Assembly: GCF_035271045.1 (NCBI RefSeq)
Contig: NZ_DATESC010000012.1
Span: forward strand, 1-64,000
DNA length: 64,000 nucleotides
Reading direction: 5' to 3'
DNA from: Marinospirillum sp035271045
GTDB lineage: Bacteria > Pseudomonadota > Gammaproteobacteria > Pseudomonadales > Halomonadaceae
Shown: positions 44,007 through 53,171 of the stretch, one piece after another
Position numbering within the stretch: position 1 is the stretch's first letter
Layout: each line of letters opens with the position of its first letter
Notes under the pieces: model-generated
The model's database searches: none
Told to the model about the DNA's origin: nothing
Seen by the model: only the letters and a program-made list of their open reading frames with translations
Program-made: the position numbers and the translations under genes

Positions 44007-45184
44007 GCCGTTGTAGCTAAATTACGCTTATGGTTGCGTCTACTTACCCACACCACCCACATGGCAAAAGCGATGGGTGGCAGCATAACTAGGTTAAGCA
44101 TTTCCCAGCCTAACCAGTGCTGAAAATGACCCGCTAATAACGCCCCCGCAGCTGAAAAACCAAAGACTAAAAAGTCGTTCATGCCTTGAACTTTGGCTTT
44201 TTCATTGGGCAGATAAGTTAGTGTTAGTAATGAAGTTGCACCGATAAAAGTGAAGTTCCAACCCACACCTAAAGCCACCAAAGCCACCCAGAAGAACCAA
44301 TAGCTAGTACCTAGCTGGGCAATTAATACGCACAGCAATAACAACGCACAACCCAGCTGAATTATAGGAACAGTACCAAAACGGGTAATTAAACGGCCGG
44401 TAATAAAAGAAGGTAAAAACATGCCTAAAACGTGCCACTGAATAATGCTGGCAATGTCGCTGAATTCATAGCCTAGGCTTTTCATGGCAAGCGGTGTGGC
44501 TGTCATAACTAAAACCATAATGCCGTAACCAATACTGCCCGAAGCAACAGCAGCTACAAGAATTGGCTGGCGAAGTAGCTCTAAATAGCTGCGACCACCT
44601 TTTTGCTGTTCTGCTGTGGAAGGCTTCTTTAATGGTAGAGAAACAATCAGCAGCATAGTAAAGATGTATAAACCAATTAAAACGGCAAAAGCGCCTAAAA
44701 AGCTACTTTCAGGAAAGAAGCCACGCGACCAAACCGCTAGGTTAGGGCCAAGAATAGCAGCCAATACACCACCACCCATAACCAAGGCAATGGCGCGGGC
44801 GCTTTGTGAGGGTTGGCAGGCTTCTACTGCTGCAAAACGGTATTGTTGGCCTACACCAATTGCCATACCTAACAAAAAGGTACTAACACAAAACAGAGTA
44901 AAGCTTTCTAAAACTAAGGCGTTGTAAGCTAAAATAGCACCACCAACACCAATAATATTGCCCATTAAAAAGCCGATTTTTCTGCCTAGCCAGCGCATTA
45001 AATGTGCTGCGGGTAAAGTAACCCCCATTAAGCCTAAAAACTGTAGTGCAACGGGTAAAGTAATTAGGGTGGGTGAAGGGGCGATTTGTTGCCCAATTAA
45101 AGCCGTGACAGAAACCAGCAAGATGTTGCCACTAATCAACAGGGCTTGACCAAGCGCCAAGCCCCAGACAGTTAAGGGAAGCAT
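44003..45184 (-). CDS. Major facilitator superfamily transporter
   Basis: This 393-residue protein has twelve predicted membrane helices. An MFS motif A-like loop (AHLMRWLGRKIGFLMG) follows helix 2. VGWNFTFIGATSLL and a second-half ITGRLITRFGT loop are also family-like. The substrate cannot be inferred. It is a single gene, convergent with the unknown membrane pair and divergent from the BASS-family gene. Confidence 0.85.
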   Translation of the reverse strand: MLPLTVWGLALGQALLISGNILLVSVTALIGQQIAPSPTLITLPVALQFLGLMGVTLPAAHLMRWLGRKIGFLMGNIIGVGGAILAYNALVLESFTLFCVSTFLLGMAIGVGQQYRFAAVEACQPSQSARAIALVMGGGVLAAILGPNLAVWSRGFFPESSFLGAFAVLIGLYIFTMLLIVSLPLKKPSTAEQQKGGRSYLELLRQPILVAAVASGSIGYGIMVLVMTATPLAMKSLGYEFSDIASIIQWHVLGMFLPSFITGRLITRFGTVPIIQLGCALLLLCVLIAQLGTSYWFFWVALVALGVGWNFTFIGATSLLTLTYLPNEKAKVQGMNDFLVFGFSAAGALLAGHFQHWLGWEMLNLVMLPPIAFAMWVVWVSRRNHKRNLATTA

Positions 45185-45295
45185 AACAAGTTCTCGATGA
45201 ATTAAAAGCAGCTAATGTATCACATTGTAAGGCTAATTCATGTAATCTATTAGCTAGTTCTTATATTCTATAAGGTGTTCGATAAAAGGTGCGCT

Positions 45296-46252
45296 ATGAA
45301 GCTTATCACTTGGTTAAGTAAAAATTTAAGTCTGAGTATTCCACTGTTTTTGTTATTGGGTTTGGGTGCCAGTTTAACCCTGCCAACTCAATCGTTAATT
45401 GTGCTTATTATACCTTTCACCCTGCTAATGATTTTCCCCATGATGGTGGGCGTTAAAGCGCAACAGCTATTAGAGCCAGGCGATAATGCCGTGCAGTTTT
45501 GGGCGATGGGCATTAACTTTTTGTGCATTCCTTTTATTGCTTACGGGCTAGGGTTGGTGTTTTTTAAAGAACAGCCAGCTTTGGCTTTGGGTTTATTGCT
45601 AACCGCTTTATTGCCCACCAGCGGCATGACTATTTCTTGGACAGGCTTTGCTAAGGGCAATGTGCCAACGGCAATTAAACTGACCATTATCGGCTTGCTG
45701 TTAGGTTCACTATTAACGCCTTTTTATGTGAAGTTTTTAATGGGTGCAGAAATTCCAATTCAGCTAGGCGAAGTGTTTAAGCAAATTGTGTTTTTTATTG
45801 CCTTGCCTTTTGTTGCAGCCCAGTTAACACGCAAGTTTTTGGTGGGTAAATACGGTCAAGAAACCTTCCAGAAAAAGCTAGCCCCTAAGTTTCCGCCTTT
45901 TTCAAGCCTTGGTGTGTTGGGCATTGTTTTTGTGGCTATGGCGTTAAAAGGTGCAGACTTGGTTGAATCGCCTGCCTTGGTGCTAAAGCTGTTGTTGCCG
46001 CTGGTTATTCTTTATTCGCTTAACTACCTAATAAGTACGCTAATTGCGCGTAAAATGTTGAATCGTGGTAATGGCATTGCTTTGGTTTACGGCACGGTGA
46101 TGCGTAACCTTTCCATTGCTTTGGCTTTGTCTATGACCGCTTTTGGTGAAGCAGGAGCAGAGGCGGCCATTTTGGTTGCCTTGGCTTATATCATTCAGGT
46201 GCAGTCGGCAGCAGCTTATATGAAGCTTTCTGAACGTATCTTCCCTAATTAA
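45296..46252 (+). CDS. Bile acid:sodium symporter (BASS/ACR3) family transporter
   Basis: This inner-membrane transporter has about ten helices in 318 residues. The BASS/arsenical-resistance fold is suggested by LLTALLPTSGMTISWTGFAKGN near residue 105 and VYGTVMRNLSIALALSMTAF near residue 260. These contain the unwound crossing segments of the family. The ATG at 45296 with AAAAGG upstream is preferred over a GTG at 45275. The ACR3 arsenite cysteine is not evident, so arsenic export is uncertain. Confidence 0.75.
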   Translation: MKLITWLSKNLSLSIPLFLLLGLGASLTLPTQSLIVLIIPFTLLMIFPMMVGVKAQQLLEPGDNAVQFWAMGINFLCIPFIAYGLGLVFFKEQPALALGLLLTALLPTSGMTISWTGFAKGNVPTAIKLTIIGLLLGSLLTPFYVKFLMGAEIPIQLGEVFKQIVFFIALPFVAAQLTRKFLVGKYGQETFQKKLAPKFPPFSSLGVLGIVFVAMALKGADLVESPALVLKLLLPLVILYSLNYLISTLIARKMLNRGNGIALVYGTVMRNLSIALALSMTAFGEAGAEAAILVALAYIIQVQSAAAYMKLSERIFPN

Positions 46253-46284
46253 GTGACAGAAGCTGTGTTAGCGATAAGTCAATG

Positions 46285-46313
46285 TTACTTGAGCTGGACA
46301 AAAAGGGTATAAT
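46285..46313 (+). promoter_or_regulatory. Probable gyrA promoter
   Basis: A perfect -10 TATAAT lies at 46308-46313, 37 bases before the gyrA ATG. The -35 region at 17-base spacing (TTACTT, 46285-46290) is weak. A weak -35 would fit supercoiling-sensitive control, which is known for gyrase genes but is inferred here. Confidence 0.5.
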
Positions 46314-46350
46314 CGACTGAATATCAAAAACCTAAGAAGGACGAAGATGT

Positions 46351-49098
46351 ATGGCTGAAGTCGCCTCAGAGATTCATCCGATAAATATTGAGGACGAGCT
46401 AAAGCAGTCCTACCTTGATTACGCGATGAGCGTTATTGTCGGACGCGCACTGCCCGATGTGCGTGATGGTCTTAAACCGGTTCACCGGCGCGTGCTGTTT
46501 GCCATGCATGAACTGAACAACGATTGGAATAAACCCTATAAAAAGTCTGCCCGTGTGGTGGGTGATGTTATCGGTAAATATCACCCGCATGGCGACTCAG
46601 CAGTTTATGACACCATTGTTCGTATGGCGCAGCCCTTCTCATTACGCTATATGTTGGTCGACGGTCAAGGTAACTTTGGTTCGGTAGACGGTGATTCCGC
46701 TGCTGCCATGCGTTATACCGAAATCCGTATGACTAAAATGAGCCATTCGTTATTGGCTGATTTAGACAAAGACACCGTTGATTATGTAGACAACTACGAC
46801 GGTACGGAAAGAATTCCAGCTGTTTTGCCCACCCGTGTGCCTAACCTGTTAATTAATGGTTCGGCAGGTATTGCGGTGGGTATGGCAACCAACATTCCAC
46901 CGCATAACTTGGGTGAAGTGGTGGATGGTTGCTTGGCTTTAATTGATGATCCATCGCTAACGATTGAACAGCTAATGGAATACATTCCAGGCCCTGACTT
47001 TCCTACCGGCGCGATTATTAATGGTAAAGCTGGCATTGTTGAAGCTTACCGCACAGGCCGTGGGCGCATTTATATGCGTGCTAAGCACCACTTTGAAACT
47101 ATCGGCAACCGTGAAGCCATTGTTTTTACTGAAATTCCTTACCAGTTGAACAAAGCCCGCCAAATCGAGCGCATTGCTGAGCTGGTTAAAGAGAAGAAAA
47201 TTGAAGGCATCGCTGAACTGCGTGACGAGTCTGATAAAGACGGTATGCGGATTGTTATCGAAGTTAAGCGTGGCGAGTCACCTGAAGTATTAGCGAATAA
47301 TTTATTTACCCAAACGTCTTTGCAAAATGTATTTGGTATTAACATGGTGGCACTGCGTGATGGTCAACCCATGTTGCTTAATTTAAAGCAAATGCTGGAA
47401 GCCTTTATTCGCCACCGCCAAGAAGTGGTAACACGCCGTACTGTTTTTGAACTACGCAAAGCTAAAGATCGGGGTCATATTTTAGAAGGTCTAGCCATAG
47501 CGCTGGCAAATATTGATCCAATCATTGCGTTAATTAAAGCCTCACCTTCACCAGCAGAAGCCAGAGAAGGTTTGTTAGCGCGTGATTGGACACCGGGCAA
47601 CGTAGTAGAAATGCTAGAACGTGCTGGCGCAAATGCGTGTAAACCCGATGGTCTTGCTGAAGGCTTGGGTATGGCAGAAGCGCAAGACAGCTACCGTTTA
47701 TCGCTAGTGCAAGCCCAAGCCATTCTTGATTTACGCTTGCACCGTTTAACGGGCATGGAACACGAAAAACTATTAAGTGAATACCGTGAACTGCTAGAAA
47801 AAATTGCCGAATACATGGCTATTTTGGCTGATCCAGAATTGCTTATGCAGCTAATTCGTGAAGAGCTGATTGCTATTCGTGCTGAATACACCGACCCTCG
47901 CCGCAGCGTGATTATTGCCAGCCGTCAAGACTTCTCTATGGAAGACCTGATAGCCGAAGAAGACATGGTAGTAACCATTTCACGAACGGGTTACGCAAAA
48001 ACTCAGCCTTTGAGTGATTACCGTGCGCAGCGTCGTGGTGGTCGTGGTAAGTCTGCAACTTCCATGAAAGACGAAGACGTTATAGAGCATTTATTAGTTG
48101 CTTCAACCCACGCTACTATTATGCTTTTCTCTACACGCGGTAAGGTTTACTGGCTAAAAGTTTACGATATGCCAACGGGTAGCCGTGGTTCGCGTGGTCG
48201 TCCTTTGGTTAACCTTTTGCCTTTAGAAGAAGGCGAAAGCATTACCACCATTTTGCCAGTGACTGAATACCGTGAAGATCATTATATCTTTATGGCAACA
48301 GCGCGTGGAACGGTTAAGAAAACCAGCCTAGATCAATTTGCTCGTCCACGTTCTAGCGGCTTAATTGCCCTAGACCTAGACGAAGGCGACCACCTAGTAG
48401 GTGCTGCGATTACTCACGGTGACGATCATGTCATGCTTTTCACCAGTGCGGGTAAAGCGATTCGCTTTGAAGAAGGTAAAGTACGCAGCATGGGTCGTAC
48501 AGCGCGTGGTGTACGTGGTATTCGTCTGCCAGAAGGCGGCGAAGTGATTAGCTTAATTATTCCTCGTAACACTGTGATAGATGCTGCTGATGACCTTGAA
48601 GACGAAGTGGATGATGCAGACGTTGCAGATATTGCCGATGTCGATGTGGTGGAGACTGAAGTTGTTGCAATTGAAGCAGCAATAGAGGTTGAATCAGGTC
48701 CTATCTACATTCTAACGGCTTCAGAAAATGGCTATGGTAAGCGTACCCGTTTACCTGAGTTCCCCTTACGCGGTCGTGGTGGTCAGGGCGTTATCGCCAT
48801 GCAATGCAGTGTGCGTAATGGTGGCTTAGTTTCGGCGATTCAAGTTGAAGATGGCGAAGAGATGATGTTAATCACTAATCGCGGCACTTTGGTACGCACA
48901 CGCGTTGATGAAATCTCGACAACCTCGCGTAATACGCAAGGTGTAACGCTGATTCGCTTAACCGACGAGGAAAAGCTTTGCGGTACAGTGCGTGTTCAAG
49001 ATATTGGTGAAGACCCCGATGCTGAACTTGAAGCAGTGGTTGATTTGTCTGAAACTGACTCCTTAGAAGTAGAGCAAAGCTTGTCTGCTGAAGATTAA
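46351..49098 (+). CDS. gyrA: DNA gyrase subunit A
   Basis: GyrA is the breakage-reunion subunit of the type IIA topoisomerase. The winged-helix and catalytic tyrosine region contains AAAMRYTEIRM. The quinolone-determining segment reads HPHGDSAVYD, with wild-type Ser and Asp at the positions equivalent to S83 and D87 in E. coli. The beta-pinwheel C-terminal domain follows, including a GyrA-box-like QRRGGRG. At 915 residues it exceeds the E. coli protein (875). Most of the extra is an acidic insert near residues 745-785 between pinwheel blades. The start has AAGGA nine bases upstream. Confidence 0.97.
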   Translation: MAEVASEIHPINIEDELKQSYLDYAMSVIVGRALPDVRDGLKPVHRRVLFAMHELNNDWNKPYKKSARVVGDVIGKYHPHGDSAVYDTIVRMAQPFSLRYMLVDGQGNFGSVDGDSAAAMRYTEIRMTKMSHSLLADLDKDTVDYVDNYDGTERIPAVLPTRVPNLLINGSAGIAVGMATNIPPHNLGEVVDGCLALIDDPSLTIEQLMEYIPGPDFPTGAIINGKAGIVEAYRTGRGRIYMRAKHHFETIGNREAIVFTEIPYQLNKARQIERIAELVKEKKIEGIAELRDESDKDGMRIVIEVKRGESPEVLANNLFTQTSLQNVFGINMVALRDGQPMLLNLKQMLEAFIRHRQEVVTRRTVFELRKAKDRGHILEGLAIALANIDPIIALIKASPSPAEAREGLLARDWTPGNVVEMLERAGANACKPDGLAEGLGMAEAQDSYRLSLVQAQAILDLRLHRLTGMEHEKLLSEYRELLEKIAEYMAILADPELLMQLIREELIAIRAEYTDPRRSVIIASRQDFSMEDLIAEEDMVVTISRTGYAKTQPLSDYRAQRRGGRGKSATSMKDEDVIEHLLVASTHATIMLFSTRGKVYWLKVYDMPTGSRGSRGRPLVNLLPLEEGESITTILPVTEYREDHYIFMATARGTVKKTSLDQFARPRSSGLIALDLDEGDHLVGAAITHGDDHVMLFTSAGKAIRFEEGKVRSMGRTARGVRGIRLPEGGEVISLIIPRNTVIDAADDLEDEVDDADVADIADVDVVETEVVAIEAAIEVESGPIYILTASENGYGKRTRLPEFPLRGRGGQGVIAMQCSVRNGGLVSAIQVEDGEEMMLITNRGTLVRTRVDEISTTSRNTQGVTLIRLTDEEKLCGTVRVQDIGEDPDAELEAVVDLSETDSLEVEQSLSAED

Positions 49099-49121
49099 GT
49101 GTCGTTAGAAAATAAAACCCT

Positions 49122-49144
49122 AATCCCGGCCTTGTGCCGGGATT
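49122..49144 (+). terminator. Terminator-like hairpin after gyrA
   Basis: AATCCCGGC pairs perfectly with GCCGGGATT around a five-base loop, 23 bases after the gyrA stop. The following sequence (CTCATTTC) is only moderately T-rich, so strength is uncertain. Confidence 0.7.
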
Positions 49145-49165
49145 CTCATTTCAGGTATTAGTCCG

Positions 49166-50209
49166 GTGATTGAATTCTTTGAAGTCCACAAGGCTTATCA
49201 GCTTGGCAAAAAATCAATAACAGCGCTGCAAACTACCTCATTGCAGATTCCTACAGGGAAAATTTACGGCATTATTGGGCATTCAGGGGCGGGTAAATCC
49301 ACGCTTATGCGCTTGATTAACCGTTTAGAAGAACCCAGCAGCGGGAATATTAACGTTGATGGTACAGACATTACCCAGTTAGATGCTAAAGGTTTACGCG
49401 ATTTTCGTCGTCGCGTAGGCATGATCTTCCAGCATTTTAATTTATTGTCATCGCGCACCGTAGCAGAAAACGTAGCGTTACCATTAAAGTTAGCTGGAGC
49501 GCTTTCTAAATCTGCAATCCATACGAAAGTGAGTGATTTATTAGCCCGAGTGGGTTTAAAAAATCATGCCAATAAATACCCTGCTCAGCTTTCGGGCGGT
49601 GAAAAACAGCGCGTGGGTATTGCCCGTGCCTTATCGACTGACCCAACTATTTTATTGTGTGATGAAGCCACCAGTGCGTTAGACCCACAAACCACGGGGC
49701 AAGTGTTGCAATTATTAGCAGAAATAAACCAAGACCTAGGTTTAACCCTTATTTTAATTACCCATGAAATGGATGTGGTACGCCGTATTTGCGATCAAGT
49801 AGCGGTGATGGACGGCGGTAGGATTGTTGAACAAGGCAAGGTTGCTGATGTGTTTTTGCACCCGCAGCACCCCACGACTAAACGCTTTGTTTACGAAGCT
49901 GAACAGGTTGACGAAACCGAAATGCTGCAAAACTTTGCTGAAGTTGAAGGACGAATTTTACGCTTAACTTTTCAAGGGCAGGCAACTTATGAGCCGCTAT
50001 TGGCTAAAATTGCATATCAAACGGGTGTTGAATTTTCAATCTTATCGGGTCGAATTGATAGAATACGCAATGAGCCTTACGGTCAGCTTACGGTTGCTTT
50101 TAAAGGCGATAAATTAGAAGAAGCCATGCAAATGTTAGCGGCTGCCGACGTTCATTTAGCGGTGTTGCGTCAAGCGGTTTTGTGTCAAGAGGGCTTAGAT
50201 CATGAATGA
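49166..50209 (+). CDS. metN: Methionine ABC transporter ATP-binding protein MetN
   Basis: This is the ATPase of the MetNIQ D/L-methionine importer. Walker A is GHSGAGKST, the signature is LSGGEKQRV and Walker B is ILLCDEATSALDP. The C-terminal NIL (ACT-like) domain that senses methionine occupies about residues 265-347. The GTG start at 49166 gives the family-typical VIEFFEVHKAY opening; no ATG fits. Its stop overlaps the metI start by eight bases. Confidence 0.95.
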   Translation: MIEFFEVHKAYQLGKKSITALQTTSLQIPTGKIYGIIGHSGAGKSTLMRLINRLEEPSSGNINVDGTDITQLDAKGLRDFRRRVGMIFQHFNLLSSRTVAENVALPLKLAGALSKSAIHTKVSDLLARVGLKNHANKYPAQLSGGEKQRVGIARALSTDPTILLCDEATSALDPQTTGQVLQLLAEINQDLGLTLILITHEMDVVRRICDQVAVMDGGRIVEQGKVADVFLHPQHPTTKRFVYEAEQVDETEMLQNFAEVEGRILRLTFQGQATYEPLLAKIAYQTGVEFSILSGRIDRIRNEPYGQLTVAFKGDKLEEAMQMLAAADVHLAVLRQAVLCQEGLDHE

Positions 50210-50867
50210 GCTATTAATTAATGTTGATTGGTACGAAATTGGGTTGGCCACTTTAGAAACGCTTATTATGTTGGGCGGCTCTTTATTGTTTACCATTATT
50301 TTAGGTTTGCCATTGGGCATAGTATTATTTTTAACCAGTCCCAAGCAGTTGTTTGAACAAAAAGGCTTTTATTCACTGTTATCGCTGGTCACTAATATTT
50401 TACGTTCTTTACCCTTTATTATTTTATTAATAGTGATGATTCCTTTTACCGTGTTGATTACGGGGACTTCTTTAGGGGTAGCTGGCGCGATTCCACCCTT
50501 AGTTGTAGGCGCTACGCCTTTCTTTGCACGTTTGGTAGAAACGGCACTAAGGGAAGTAGATAAAGGTATCATTGAAGCCACGCAAGCCATGGGCGCAACG
50601 ACTAAGCAAATAATTATTAGTGCTTTGTTGCCAGAAGCTAGACCGGGTATTCTAGCGGCTACAACGGTAACAGCCATTACACTGGTTTCTTACACCGCTA
50701 TGGCGGGCGTGGTGGGTGCAGGTGGTTTAGGCGATTTAGCCATACGCTTTGGTTATCAGCGTTTTCAAACCGATGTCATGGTAGTTACCGTAGTTTTGTT
50801 GCTAATGTTAGTACAAGTGTTGCAAATGGTGGGCGACCGTTTAGTGGTTCACTATTCACGTAAATAA
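50202..50867 (+). CDS. metI: Methionine ABC transporter permease MetI
   Basis: This is the inner-membrane channel of the MetNIQ importer, 221 residues with five or six helices. EATQAMGATTKQIIISALLPEA near residue 125 is the conserved EAA loop that docks on MetN. AMAGVVGAGGLGDLAIRFGYQRF near residue 165 is typical of MetI. Confidence 0.95.
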   Translation: MNELLINVDWYEIGLATLETLIMLGGSLLFTIILGLPLGIVLFLTSPKQLFEQKGFYSLLSLVTNILRSLPFIILLIVMIPFTVLITGTSLGVAGAIPPLVVGATPFFARLVETALREVDKGIIEATQAMGATTKQIIISALLPEARPGILAATTVTAITLVSYTAMAGVVGAGGLGDLAIRFGYQRFQTDVMVVTVVLLLMLVQVLQMVGDRLVVHYSRK

Positions 50868-50892
50868 TGGGTTATTGAAAGGAAAAATTAAT

Positions 50893-51684
50893 ATGAAAAA
50901 AATATTGACTGGCTTGGCAATGGCTGCTGCTGTTACAGCGCAAGTGTTAACGGCTCAAGCATTGGCAGGCACTTTAAAAGTTGCTGCAACGGCTGTACCT
51001 CATGCTGAAATTTTAGAGTTTTTAAAGCCCAGTTTAGCTAAGCAAGGTGTAACACTGGATGTGAAAGTCTTTACAGACTATGTGCAGCCAAATACACAAG
51101 TCAATGAAGGCCGCTTAGATGCTAACTTCTTTCAGCATCAGCCCTACCTAACAGAGTTTAACAAAAGCCGTGGCACTCAGTTGATTAGTGTAGTGGGTGT
51201 TCATGTTGAACCTTTTGGTGCTTATTCCACTAAGCATAAAAAATTAACCAATTTACCAGAACGTGCTCAAATTGCCTTGCCTAATGATGCGACTAACGGT
51301 GGCCGTGCTTTATTATTATTACAAAAAGCGGGTTTAATTAAATTAAATCCAGAAGCCGGTATTACGGCGACACCACGCGATATCATTGAAAACCCTAAAA
51401 AATTACGCTTTAAAGAATTAGAAGCAGCTACTTTGCCACGCATTTTAGGTCAGGTAGACTTAGCGCTAATCAATACTAATTACGCTTTAGAAGCAGGTTT
51501 GAATCCGGCTAAAGATGCCTTGATTATAGAGGGGCGTGATTCACCCTACGTGAATATTTTGGTTGTTAAAGAAGGCACTGAGCAAAATCCTGACTTGGTA
51601 AAATTAATTGCCGCTTTAAAAACCCCAGCAGTCAGCAATTTTATTAATATTACTTACAAGGGCGCAATTGCACCTATTTACTAA
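50893..51684 (+). CDS. metQ: Methionine-binding protein MetQ, non-lipoprotein form
   Basis: This is the periplasmic methionine-binding subunit. The NlpA/MetQ fold is seen in VPHAEILEFLKP, DYVQPNTQVNEGRLDANFFQHQPYL and ALPNDATNGGRALLLLQKAGLI. The signal peptide ends LTAQALA|GT and contains no cysteine, so unlike E. coli MetQ it is not a lipoprotein and should be soluble in the periplasm. The ATG at 50893 has AAAGGAAAA upstream and is preferred over a TTG at 50875. It is third in the metNIQ operon. Confidence 0.93.
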   Translation: MKKILTGLAMAAAVTAQVLTAQALAGTLKVAATAVPHAEILEFLKPSLAKQGVTLDVKVFTDYVQPNTQVNEGRLDANFFQHQPYLTEFNKSRGTQLISVVGVHVEPFGAYSTKHKKLTNLPERAQIALPNDATNGGRALLLLQKAGLIKLNPEAGITATPRDIIENPKKLRFKELEAATLPRILGQVDLALINTNYALEAGLNPAKDALIIEGRDSPYVNILVVKEGTEQNPDLVKLIAALKTPAVSNFINITYKGAIAPIY

Positions 51685-51725
51685 GTTAAAACACGATTAA
51701 GCGAAATACTAAAAAGGAAGTCAGA

Positions 51726-51977
51726 ATGATTCAAGGTTTAAACCTAACACTTTACACTACAGTGGGCTGCCATTTGTGCGATCAAGCGTTAGCTTTATTA
51801 GACCCTTGGTTACAAAAAGGGCTAAAGCTGGCGCTGGTCGATATTGCGGAAGATGATTTATTAATGGCGCGTTATGGCGTGCGTATTCCGGTAGTGGCAA
51901 GCCTTTGTGGTGCAGAGTTAGGTTGGCCTTTTACCGCAGAAAGGTTGGCGAGTTGGATTGCTGATTTGCCAAACTAG
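51726..51977 (+). CDS. Glutaredoxin-like protein (DUF836 family)
   Basis: This small thioredoxin-fold protein of 83 residues has the redox motif CHLC near residue 15 (LYTTVGCHLCDQA) and the cis-proline loop VRIPVVA near residue 54. The family is glutaredoxin-like with unknown partners. AAAGGAAG lies upstream of the ATG. It sits between metQ and pdxB and may be co-transcribed with either. Confidence 0.88.
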   Translation: MIQGLNLTLYTTVGCHLCDQALALLDPWLQKGLKLALVDIAEDDLLMARYGVRIPVVASLCGAELGWPFTAERLASWIADLPN

Positions 51978-52003
51978 CGCATCAAAAAATAGGATTATTG
52001 AAT

Positions 52004-53161
52004 ATGCGATTGATCGTTGATGAGAATATTCCTTTTTCACAAGCATTTTTTGGTGCTGCTGCAGAGCTGGTTTATTTATCAGGCAATGCCATTACACCTG
52101 CTGCTGTTAAGGATGCTGATGGGCTATTAGTGCGTTCAGTGACACCTGTGAATCAGCAGTTACTTGAAGGCAGTCAGGTAAAATTTGTAGGTACAGCAAC
52201 GATTGGCGTCGATCACATTGACCAAGCTTGGTTAAAAAGTGCTGGTATTGCCTTTGCCAGTGCGCCGGGTTGTAATGCGGATTCAGTGGTTGATTATGTG
52301 ATTGCTTCTTTGCTGTGGCTTGCTGCTGAGCAGGGTTATTGCTTGCAAGATAAGGTGGTTGCTGTGATTGGCGTTGGGCAGGTGGGTGGGCGTTTAGCTG
52401 CCCGTTTACACCACTATGGTTGCCAAGTGGTATTGAATGACCCACCCAGAGCTGCTGCGGGTGAAGCAGGGCATTTAGGTTTGCCTTTTTTAGGTTTAAC
52501 AGACACTTTACAAGCAGCTGACATTGTTTGCTTGCACACACCTTTAACCCGTGATGGTGTTTATCCTAGCCAGCATTTAATCGGGGCTAAGGAATTGGCA
52601 TTGTTAAAAGGCAAGGTGTTGCTGAATGCTGGGCGTGGTGGTGTGGTGGATCAGCAGGCGTTAAAAAACCAGCTTAGCAGCAGTAATCACCGCAGCAGCG
52701 CTCCTTTGTTGTTGTTAGATGTGTTTGAAGGCGAGCCTTTCTTAGATTCTGCGCTTATTAAGCATTGCCTTTTAGCTACACCCCATATAGCCGGTTACAG
52801 TTTAGAAGGTAAAAGTCGGGGTACAGCAATGCTTTATCAGGCTTGGTGTCAGCATTTAGGGCTAGTGCCTAGCGTGTGTTTAGATACTTTATTCCCCGCT
52901 GTTCCTGTGGCTAGCTTGGTGCTAGATGCCAGTTGTGATGTGGAAGAAGGTTGCCGCCGCGCTGCACACCTTTGTTATCAACCTTTAAACGATCATTGGC
53001 GTTTATTACAAGCTTTAAAAACTAATAATGTTACAGACAACGTTTATCAGCAGTTACGGAAAAATTACCCGATTAGAAGGGAGTTTTCTTCGTTAAACGT
53101 TAAAGCTGCAACACCACAGCAAGCCAGTGCTTTAAAAGCACTGGGATTTACTGTGGATTAA
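52004..53161 (+). CDS. pdxB: Erythronate-4-phosphate dehydrogenase
   Basis: PdxB oxidises 4-phosphoerythronate in the DXP-dependent pyridoxal phosphate pathway. The start MRLIVDENIPFSQAFFG is typical. The NAD-binding GVGQVGGRLAARLHHYG motif lies near residue 122. The catalytic Arg, Glu and His are in NAGRGGVVD, DVFEGEP and TPHIAGYS. A C-terminal PdxB dimerisation domain completes 385 residues. The ATG at 52004 is chosen over the TTG at 51998. It is convergent with the Cache chemoreceptor gene, ten bases away. Confidence 0.95.
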   Translation: MRLIVDENIPFSQAFFGAAAELVYLSGNAITPAAVKDADGLLVRSVTPVNQQLLEGSQVKFVGTATIGVDHIDQAWLKSAGIAFASAPGCNADSVVDYVIASLLWLAAEQGYCLQDKVVAVIGVGQVGGRLAARLHHYGCQVVLNDPPRAAAGEAGHLGLPFLGLTDTLQAADIVCLHTPLTRDGVYPSQHLIGAKELALLKGKVLLNAGRGGVVDQQALKNQLSSSNHRSSAPLLLLDVFEGEPFLDSALIKHCLLATPHIAGYSLEGKSRGTAMLYQAWCQHLGLVPSVCLDTLFPAVPVASLVLDASCDVEEGCRRAAHLCYQPLNDHWRLLQALKTNNVTDNVYQQLRKNYPIRREFSSLNVKAATPQQASALKALGFTVD

Positions 53162-53171
53162 GCTTCAAATT

